Below are positions 58,497 through 64,000 of a stretch of 64,000 nucleotides of DNA, in pieces; position 1 is the first letter of the stretch, and every line of letters begins with the position of its first letter. Made by a program: the position numbers and the translations under genes. The DNA is taken from contig NZ_BCUR01000002.1 in NCBI RefSeq assembly GCF_003569005.1, forward strand, positions 92,673 to 156,672, in the 5' to 3' direction. This DNA is from Vibrio superstes. GTDB lineage: Bacteria; Pseudomonadota; Gammaproteobacteria; Enterobacterales; Vibrionaceae. The notes below the pieces were generated by a model. That model saw only the letters and a list, made by a program, of their open reading frames with translations. It was not told where the DNA came from and did no database searches.

Positions 58497-59420
58497 ATGA
58501 ATCCACACATAAATTTCAATCGACACGAATGGGCAGAGCTAAGAGCATCTGTACCTATGGTGTTATCTGATTCGGACATTGTAGAGCTGCGTGGTATCAA
58601 TGAAAAATTGGATACTCGTGAAGTAGAAGAAATATACCTTCCCCTCTCTCGACTTCTAAACCTGCATGCAGGCTCCCAGCAACGTCGTCAGCGTGTCTTA
58701 GACACTTTCTTGAACAAAGAGGACGGTCACAGCCCTTTCATCGTAGGAATCGCTGGTAGCGTCGCTGTAGGCAAGAGTACAACGGCTCGTGTCATGCAAG
58801 CATTACTCTCTCGCTGGGGAGATCACCCTAAGGTGGCTCTAATTACTACGGATGGCTTTCTCTACCCTAACGAAGTGCTAGAAGAAAAGGGAATCATGCA
58901 CCGTAAGGGCTTTCCTGAATCTTACGATATTCAAAAGCTCGTTGATTTCGTTTCGGATGTTAAGGCGGGCAAAGAAAAGGTAGAAGCTCCAATCTATTCT
59001 CACCTTACCTACAACATCACTGATGAGGTAGAAGTGGTTGATAGGCCGGATATTTTAATCTTAGAGGGGCTAAATGTACTTCAATCAGGGATGGACTATC
59101 CAGAGCAACCGCATCGGGTATTCGTTTCTGACTTCCTTGATTTTTCCATTTATGTGGATGCCGATAGCACCTTGATTCAGCAGTGGTATGTAGAGCGATT
59201 TTTAAAGTTTCGTTCTGGGGCATTCAAAAAGCCCAACTCATATTTTGGTCACTACACTAAGTTGAGCGAAGAACAAGCCGTCGCTAAAGCCTGTTCTATA
59301 TGGGCTGATATTAATGGCAAAAATCTAGTGTCTAATATAATGCCAACAAAAATTAGAGCTAACCTTATTCTAAGAAAAGGAATTGATCATAAGGTTGATA
59401 AGATCCTACTAAGAAGCTGA
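58497..59420 (+). CDS. coaA: Pantothenate kinase (type I)
   Basis: Phosphorylates pantothenate, the first and regulated step of CoA synthesis. 307 residues from ATG 58497 ([20 protein letters not shown]), which has an AGGAAGG box; the frame is open upstream to 58299 but that part is not conserved. The P-loop is [29 protein letters not shown] holds the catalytic Asp, and [17 protein letters not shown] and [14 protein letters not shown] segments follow. Its last 12 bp overlap the end of the convergent birA gene. Confidence 0.97.
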   Translation: MNPHINFNRHEWAELRASVPMVLSDSDIVELRGINEKLDTREVEEIYLPLSRLLNLHAGSQQRRQRVLDTFLNKEDGHSPFIVGIAGSVAVGKSTTARVMQALLSRWGDHPKVALITTDGFLYPNEVLEEKGIMHRKGFPESYDIQKLVDFVSDVKAGKEKVEAPIYSHLTYNITDEVEVVDRPDILILEGLNVLQSGMDYPEQPHRVFVSDFLDFSIYVDADSTLIQQWYVERFLKFRSGAFKKPNSYFGHYTKLSEEQAVAKACSIWADINGKNLVSNIMPTKIRANLILRKGIDHKVDKILLRS

Positions 59421-60368
59421 TCTAACAGATATTTCGCCACCGATAAATGATTCAATCTGATTGCCAGTATCGAGCAGTAAGGCGCCTTGTTGATCGATAC
59501 CTTTGCATATGCCTGTAACTTCTCTGTTACCCATAATCAGTTTAATCGGCTGCTCTAAGAAGTTATCGTATTGGTTCCATTGCTCTAGGAATGGCTTCAG
59601 CCCCTGATGCTCATAGATATCAATCGCATCATGCAATTTCTTTGTCATAGCAATCACAATTTCATTTCGAGAGATATCCTGATCGCCTGAAATCTCTTTT
59701 AGACTAGTCCAGGGTTGTCCAATTCCTTGCACATGCTCTGGCATTGATACATTAAGCCCGATACCTATCACTAAGTTAGCAGCATCACCTGCCTGTCCTG
59801 ACAGCTCAACCAATATGCCGGCAAGCTTCTTATTGTCAAAATAGACGTCATTTGGCCACTTCAGCTTAAGACCTTGTATGCCTAGCTCCTCAAGGGCATC
59901 GACAAGAGCGAGACCGATGACCAGGCTTATCCCCATAGCCGCAGGAAGACCCGCTTCAAGACGCCAATACATCGAGTAGTAAATATTTGAGCCAAACGGA
60001 GACACCCACTCGCGTCCACGACGTCCCCGGCCTTGGGTTTGATATTCAGCTACACAAACACTGCCAGATTGAAGCTCTTTCTGCCCCAGCATGTATTGAT
60101 TTGTCGAATCAATAACAGGAATGACTTCTACCGGTAGTCCCAACTCTTTACCCAACAACTGGTTATCTAATAGATCCAGTGGTTGCTCTAGCCTATAACC
60201 CTTTCCTTTAACACTATAGATATCGATCCCAAGCTCTTGAATGGATTTAATATGTCTCGCAATAGCCGCTCTTGATACACCAAAATGTTCGCCCAGTTGC
60301 TCGCCCGAACAAAACTCGCCCTTGCTAAGCTCCTGAATTAGTTTCAGTTTAAAGCTAAAATCTTTCAT
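59409..60368 (-). CDS. birA: Biotin-protein ligase/biotin operon repressor
   Basis: Attaches biotin to AccB (here at 4.3 kb) and represses biotin genes when loaded with biotinyl-AMP. 319 residues from ATG 60368 ([17 protein letters not shown]). The N-terminal winged helix is [24 protein letters not shown]. The catalytic loop is [15 protein letters not shown], and the substrate-site lysine is in [22 protein letters not shown]. An SH3-like C-terminal domain completes it. The start overlaps the end of murB by 14 bp, so the two genes are coupled, as in E. coli murB-birA. Confidence 0.96.
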   Translation of the reverse strand: MKDFSFKLKLIQELSKGEFCSGEQLGEHFGVSRAAIARHIKSIQELGIDIYSVKGKGYRLEQPLDLLDNQLLGKELGLPVEVIPVIDSTNQYMLGQKELQSGSVCVAEYQTQGRGRRGREWVSPFGSNIYYSMYWRLEAGLPAAMGISLVIGLALVDALEELGIQGLKLKWPNDVYFDNKKLAGILVELSGQAGDAANLVIGIGLNVSMPEHVQGIGQPWTSLKEISGDQDISRNEIVIAMTKKLHDAIDIYEHQGLKPFLEQWNQYDNFLEQPIKLIMGNREVTGICKGIDQQGALLLDTGNQIESFIGGEISVRSAS

Positions 60369-61416
60369 TTTCTTTACCTTCAAAAATAGCGTCGAGGTTG
60401 GTTTCATGAGTTCGCCCCATGAAACGGACTTCATGCTCTAAGGCAATTTGATACTTCTGCCATACCGTTTGCTTCACATGCCAAGCGACAGACAATACAT
60501 CTTCAGCCGTCGCATCATTGAAATTGACGATTACCAAGGCCTGTTGTTCGTGAACTCGAGCACCTCCATGTGAATACCCCTTGAGGTTGGCGTTATCTAT
60601 CAGCCAACCAGCGGCAACCTTAATGCCATCGCCCGCAGGGTAGCCAACTATGCTTGGATAGTTCAGCTTTAGCTCATCAAATTGAGTACTAGAGATAACT
60701 GGATTTTTGAAGAAACTGCCTGCATTACCCATGACTCTTGGGTCTGGCAGCTTTGACTGGCGAACCTGACAAACTGCATCAAAGATCTTTTGCGCGGTTG
60801 GTTCACCTTCAATTAACTGTTGCAGTGCGCCATAAGCAGTTCTAGGGCTCCAGTTTTTTGATAACTTAAAACCAACTTTAGTAATCAGTGCCTTACCAGA
60901 TAATTGTTGTTTAAATATAGAGTCGCGATAGCCAAACTGGCATTGCTCCGAAGCCAGTCTTTTCACTGTGAATGACTGCAAGTCTAAGTACTCTACAAAG
61001 TCACATACGTCTTTCAGCTCTAAGCCATAAGCTCCGATATTTTGGATAGGCGCAGTTCCTGCACAGCCTGGAATCAAGGCAAGATTTTCCAAGCCCGGCA
61101 TTCCCATTTCAACTGTCCATTGAACAAGCTCAGGCCAATCTTCTCCGGCCGCAACCTCAAGAAAATAGAAGCTCTCGTCTTCCGTAACTTGTTTACCCTT
61201 CAATCTATTCAGTACTGCTACTCCGGCAAAGTAATCAGTAAAGAGCATGTTACTTCCCGTGCCTAAGGGGAGCTTAGGCAGATCTTTCCAATCCGGATTG
61301 CGATAGACCTCAATAAGATCGTCTACTGAACGTGCTTCTACAAGAAAGTCGCAGTCTGTTTGAATTGAAAATGTATGGTAGGGAGAGAGTTCCGCTTGAG
61401 GGGTAATATGCATCAT
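60355..61416 (-). CDS. murB: UDP-N-acetylenolpyruvoylglucosamine reductase
   Basis: FAD enzyme that reduces UDP-GlcNAc-enolpyruvate to UDP-MurNAc in peptidoglycan synthesis. About 353 residues from ATG 61416; the adjacent ATG 61413 or a TTG at 61452 are alternatives. FAD-binding motif PLGTGSNMLFTD, then GCAGTAPIQNIGAYG and GYRDSIFK, the catalytic Ser in GNAGSFFKNP, and the C-terminal VHEQQALVIVN and EVRFMG. The length fits type I MurB. It is divergent from the GNAT gene. Confidence 0.95.
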   Translation of the reverse strand: MMHITPQAELSPYHTFSIQTDCDFLVEARSVDDLIEVYRNPDWKDLPKLPLGTGSNMLFTDYFAGVAVLNRLKGKQVTEDESFYFLEVAAGEDWPELVQWTVEMGMPGLENLALIPGCAGTAPIQNIGAYGLELKDVCDFVEYLDLQSFTVKRLASEQCQFGYRDSIFKQQLSGKALITKVGFKLSKNWSPRTAYGALQQLIEGEPTAQKIFDAVCQVRQSKLPDPRVMGNAGSFFKNPVISSTQFDELKLNYPSIVGYPAGDGIKVAAGWLIDNANLKGYSHGGARVHEQQALVIVNFNDATAEDVLSVAWHVKQTVWQKYQIALEHEVRFMGRTHETNLDAIFEGKENERF

Positions 61417-61513
61417 AGAATTAATTGTTCCATTCCCTTGTCGGGATTCCAAAGGGTAGTATTTCCAACTTTCCCTTATAATACTGGAACAAACTCAATT
61501 CCGCAGTTAATTA

Positions 61514-61939
61514 ATGAACAGTCTGATTATCAAATATCTGGAGCCATTGCGTTTGCCGCTCCTAAAGAAGTTATACAAGTCTCACTACCCCTCTACCAAG
61601 ATAAAGGCCGGCGAGAAGATCATTGTAGCCGAGCAAAACTCAAAAATTGTTGGTGTTGTACGGTACCGTGAGGTGGATAAATGGCAGTTGCTAACCGGTA
61701 TGCTCGTTGTTCCAGAAATGCGTAATCAAGGCATTGCCTCACAACTTTTGCGCTTTAGCCAGAAAGACATTCTGCATGAGCAAGTTTTCTGTTTTGCTTA
61801 TGAACACCTAGAGCAACTGTACAGCGCTCACGGATTTACAACTATTCAAGTTGAAGAGCTCCCTTCTGCATTAGCCAAGCTATATTTGCGCTACACTCAG
61901 ACGGGAAAGCCACTAATTATCATGCAATATCACAGTTAA
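61514..61939 (+). CDS. GNAT family N-acetyltransferase
   Basis: A 141-residue acetyltransferase-like protein. The acetyl-CoA motif A is LTGMLVVPEMRNQGIASQLLRFSQ (Q/RxxGxA type). The preceding strands (KIIVAEQNSKIVGVVRYREV) and a motif B-like part (AYEHLEQLYSAHGFTTIQVEE) complete the GNAT fold. The substrate cannot be deduced. The gene lies between murB (divergent) and pssA (102 bp downstream, same strand). Confidence 0.85.
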   Translation: MNSLIIKYLEPLRLPLLKKLYKSHYPSTKIKAGEKIIVAEQNSKIVGVVRYREVDKWQLLTGMLVVPEMRNQGIASQLLRFSQKDILHEQVFCFAYEHLEQLYSAHGFTTIQVEELPSALAKLYLRYTQTGKPLIIMQYHS

Positions 61940-62041
61940 TTAATTTCAAGATAATTGTTTACCAATTCATCTAGGCACTAAAGCTGCAAATTTGGTAAAA
62001 TAACAGGCTAAATCAGCCCTTTACAGGACTTAATATTCATA

Positions 62042-63382
62042 ATGGTTTTAGCTAAGAATGTCATCGATGGACTAGAAGCAGTTCCCGTTGATCCAAAAGA
62101 CTTTAGAACACTTTATTCGGCTAAAGAGTTCAAAGCACAGCTATTAGAGCTTATCAAAACAGCCAAGAAGCGTATCTACATTGCCGCCTTGTATCTTGAG
62201 GACGACGAAGCAGGACGAGAGGTCTTTGGTGAGATCTACAAGGCAAAACAAGCTAATCCAGGATTAGATGTTCAGATCTGTGTAGATTGGCATAGAGCTC
62301 AACGCGGGCTGATAGGTGCTGAGTCATCTGATGGCAATGCCGCTATGTACACGAAGATGGCTGAATCTCACAAACACACAGTCCCAGTTTATGGTGTACC
62401 TGTTCGTGGTAAAGAAGTGTTCGGTGTACTGCACCTTAAGGGCTTTATCTTTGATGATACGGTTCTTTATAGCGGCGCAAGTATTAACAATATCTATCTG
62501 CATCACCAAGAAAAGTATCGCTTTGATCGATACCACCTAATCAATAGCCCAGCAATTGCCGATGCTATGGCTAACTACATTATGGACGCACTCATTAACA
62601 ATCCTGCAGTGAACACACTGACAGAAAAAGAGCGTCCAGCAACCAAGTCATTGAAAGGTGCAATTCGTCAATTACGAGCAAGCCTTGCAGTCACCAACTA
62701 CCGCTTTGATTGTGCAGATGTTACAGAAGACAAAATCGCGATTACCCCAATTGTTGGTGTAGGTAAGCGTAGAAATCTTCTAAACATGGCTATCGTTCAA
62801 TTATTACGTGATGCCAAAGAAGAAATCACCATATGTACGCCTTACTTTAACTTCCCTAAAAGTGTCGCTAAGGAGCTAAAGAAAGCCCTTCGACGCGGCG
62901 TCAAAGTAACTGTTGTAGTAGGTGATAAGACTGCCAACGACTTTTTCATTGATCCCGAAGAAGAGTTTAAAACCGTTGGTGGATTGCCTTATCTGTATGA
63001 GATGAATCTACGCCGCTTCTTGAAAGCTAATGAAGCGAATATTGCTTGTCGCAAGTTGGACATCCTTCTTTGGAAGCACGACGCCAATAGCTACCACTTA
63101 AAGGGGTTATGGGTAGATAAGCAGAACATGCTGCTAACCGGCAACAACCTAAATCCTAGAGCTTGGAAACTAGACTTGGAAAACGCCTTACTAATCAGAG
63201 ATCCGCAAGGTTATTTAAAGACGCAATTTGAGCAAGAGTTTGAAAATATCTTCGAGAACACCCAGCGTATTGGAAGCTACAAACATATTGAAAAGATTGA
63301 ACATTATCCTGAAGCCGTGCAGAAATTGCTGCGTAAAATAACGCGCGTACAGGCTGATAGAGTCCTCAAGCAGTTGCTTTAG
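62042..63382 (+). CDS. pssA: CDP-diacylglycerol-serine O-phosphatidyltransferase
   Basis: Makes phosphatidylserine, precursor of phosphatidylethanolamine, from CDP-diacylglycerol and serine. The 446-residue protein is of the phospholipase D superfamily type. Two HKD motifs are visible: HLKGFIFDDTVLYSGASINN (about 137-157) and HLKGLWVDKQNMLLTGNNLNPR (about 353-375). The protein is peripheral, with no membrane helices, as in E. coli PssA (451 residues). A strong terminator follows. Confidence 0.96.
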   Translation: MVLAKNVIDGLEAVPVDPKDFRTLYSAKEFKAQLLELIKTAKKRIYIAALYLEDDEAGREVFGEIYKAKQANPGLDVQICVDWHRAQRGLIGAESSDGNAAMYTKMAESHKHTVPVYGVPVRGKEVFGVLHLKGFIFDDTVLYSGASINNIYLHHQEKYRFDRYHLINSPAIADAMANYIMDALINNPAVNTLTEKERPATKSLKGAIRQLRASLAVTNYRFDCADVTEDKIAITPIVGVGKRRNLLNMAIVQLLRDAKEEITICTPYFNFPKSVAKELKKALRRGVKVTVVVGDKTANDFFIDPEEEFKTVGGLPYLYEMNLRRFLKANEANIACRKLDILLWKHDANSYHLKGLWVDKQNMLLTGNNLNPRAWKLDLENALLIRDPQGYLKTQFEQEFENIFENTQRIGSYKHIEKIEHYPEAVQKLLRKITRVQADRVLKQLL

Positions 63383-63408
63383 TACTAATGATGCATATGT
63401 AGAATAAG

Positions 63409-63438
63409 AGGCTCCTATGGAAACATAGGAGCCTTTTT
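63409..63438 (+). terminator. Terminator of pssA
   Basis: A perfect 11-bp stem (63409-63419 with 63424-63434) with loop GAAA and a T tract. Confidence 0.95.
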
Positions 63439-63444
63439 ATTGGG

Positions 63445-63521
63445 TTCTAGCTTCTAGCTTCTAGCTTCTAGCTTCTAGCTTCTAGCTTCTAGCTTCTAGC
63501 TTCTAGCTTCTAGCTTCTAGC
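63445..63521. repeat. (TTCTAGC)11 tandem repeat
   Basis: Eleven perfect copies of a 7-bp unit, 77 bp in all, between the pssA terminator and the tRNA terminators. Each unit contains CTAG, a tetranucleotide usually scarce in gammaproteobacteria. The array is intergenic. Confidence 0.98.
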
Positions 63522-63562
63522 AGATAGGACAGCACACTGATATTTTTAAGCTAGTAGAAAAC

Positions 63563-63594
63563 AAAAAGGCCTTAGCATTGCTGCTAAGGCCTTC
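63563..63594 (-). terminator. Second tRNA-operon terminator (duplicated copy)
   Basis: A perfect 12-bp stem (63566-63577 with 63582-63593, loop TTGC), with a T tract on the minus strand. It is part of a 49-bp segment repeated at 63696-63744. Confidence 0.85.
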
Positions 63595-63597
63595 GAT

Positions 63598-63650
63598 ATG
63601 GCAGGGGTGGACTGAGCTGGCACTCCGGAGGTTCGAAGGCTTGATTAATC
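63598..63650 (-). pseudogene. tRNA-Trp 3'-end remnant
   Basis: ATGGCAGGGGTGGA (63598-63611) is identical to the CCA end and acceptor strand of the tRNA-Trp at 63732-63808. The sequence beyond it keeps a TTCGAA T-loop-like word (63632-63637) but forms no cloverleaf. It is a leftover of a tandem duplication of the tRNA-Trp tail and its terminator. Confidence 0.7.
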
Positions 63651-63695
63651 TTATCATTGGGTATTTCTAGAAGTGTTTACTGTTTTCCAAACGCA

Positions 63696-63726
63696 AAAAA
63701 GGCCCTAGCATTGCTGCTAGAGCCTT
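63696..63726 (-). terminator. Terminator of the tRNA-Asp/tRNA-Trp unit
   Basis: GGCCCTAGCA and TGCTAGAGCC around TTGC with one mismatch, T tract on the minus strand, just past the CCA end of tRNA-Trp. Confidence 0.85.
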
Positions 63727-63731
63727 AATTA

Positions 63732-63808
<77 letters not shown>

Positions 63809-63832
63809 AAAATTTTCGGTTTCTTAAATCTG

Positions 63833-63856
63833 AAAAAACCTCGCATAAAGCGAGGT
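63833..63856 (-). terminator. Hairpin between tRNA-Asp and tRNA-Trp
   Basis: ACCTCGC (63838-63844) pairs with GCGAGGT (63850-63856), with a six-T tract on the minus strand. It should reduce tRNA-Trp relative to tRNA-Asp. Confidence 0.8.
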
Positions 63857-63868
63857 CTTCAGAATAAG

Positions 63869-63945
63869 TGGCGGAGTGGACGGGACTCGAACCCGCGACC
63901 CCCGGCGTGACAGGCCGGTATTCTAACCAACTGAACTACCACTCC
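63869..63945 (-). tRNA. tRNA-Asp (GTC)
   Basis: A 77-nt cloverleaf with encoded CCA; acceptor GGAGTGG/CCACTCC. Anticodon GTC in loop CTGTCAC. An asp-trp tRNA pair ends the rrnC operon of E. coli, so an rRNA operon on the minus strand may lie just beyond the right edge; no rRNA sequence is visible in 63946-64000. Confidence 0.97.
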
Positions 63946-64000
63946 GCACCAATTTGTTATTGTCTTGAAGTCTTACTCGCGTTGCTTCAATACAATCTAA

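Noticed and set aside
63946..64000. 5S rRNA end upstream of tRNA-Asp
   Set aside because: The 55 bp to the window edge contain no recognisable 5S sequence; an rRNA operon further out is possible but not visible.

Overview
The window is a chromosomal segment of a gammaproteobacterium, almost certainly a Vibrio or close relative in the Vibrionaceae. The case rests on gene content and order. There is a tRNA cluster thrU-tyrU-glyT-thrT followed by tufB-secE-nusG-rplKAJL-rpoBC. There are prmA-dusB-fis, purHD, hupA with yjaH and yjaG, gmk-rpoZ-spoT-trmH, and coaBC-dut-slmA followed by a tandem pair of lipid A acyltransferases arranged like the lpxL/lpxN pair of V. cholerae. The sequence is dense with core genes, with modest accessory islands between them.

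Layout. 1-3.5 kb: the tail of a DUF294-type protein, a DnaQ-like exonuclease and acs. 3.8-8.6 kb: aroQ-accB-accC, prmA, dusB-fis. 8.6-9.0 kb: a gene-free stretch with three copies of an imperfect repeat. 9.0-12 kb: a YddG-like exporter, a doubtful small ORF, and a ZntR-like regulator in an operon with an SO_0444-type metal permease under a clear MerR-type operator. 12-15.3 kb: purH-purD. 15.4-20.8 kb: two orphan regulators, yjaH-type lipoprotein, hupA, a CNNM/CBS protein, yjaG and a 2-hydroxyacid dehydrogenase. 20.8-23.4 kb: rph-pyrE and divergent yicC. 23.4-30.5 kb: a 2116-residue Sec-exported RHS/YD-repeat protein with two small downstream genes; this is the main accessory locus. 30.8-34.6 kb: gmk-rpoZ-spoT-trmH. 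34.6-39.9 kb: radC convergent with coaBC-dut-slmA-lpxL-lpxN. 39.9-44.1 kb: a BspA/PKD lipoprotein, hemE, nudC, rsd, and a candidate small RNA between hemE and nudC. 44.4-58.3 kb: the RNA polymerase/ribosomal protein/EF-Tu/tRNA block. 58.3-63.4 kb: coaA, birA, murB, a GNAT protein and pssA. 63.4-64 kb: an eleven-copy heptanucleotide repeat, a decayed tRNA-Trp 3' end, tRNA-Trp and tRNA-Asp.

Several systems interlock. accB, accC and birA supply and biotinylate acetyl-CoA carboxylase. acs and coaBC/coaA serve CoA and acetyl-CoA supply. spoT and rpoZ belong to the stringent response, and several promoters here (dusB-fis, purH, rplK, rplJ, the tRNA operon) carry the GC-rich discriminator expected of stringently controlled promoters. 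rsd (anti-sigma70) faces rpoBC.

The most interesting unexplained items are the RHS locus with its overlapping, Sec-signal-bearing partner gene, the candidate small RNA at about 42.53-42.67 kb, the triple repeat after fis, the matching palindromes that enclose the -10 boxes of the rplK and rplJ promoters, the twin operator-like palindromes before the second acyltransferase, and the duplicated tRNA-Trp tail beside an (TTCTAGC)11 array. All calls come from reading the sequence; no database search was run.
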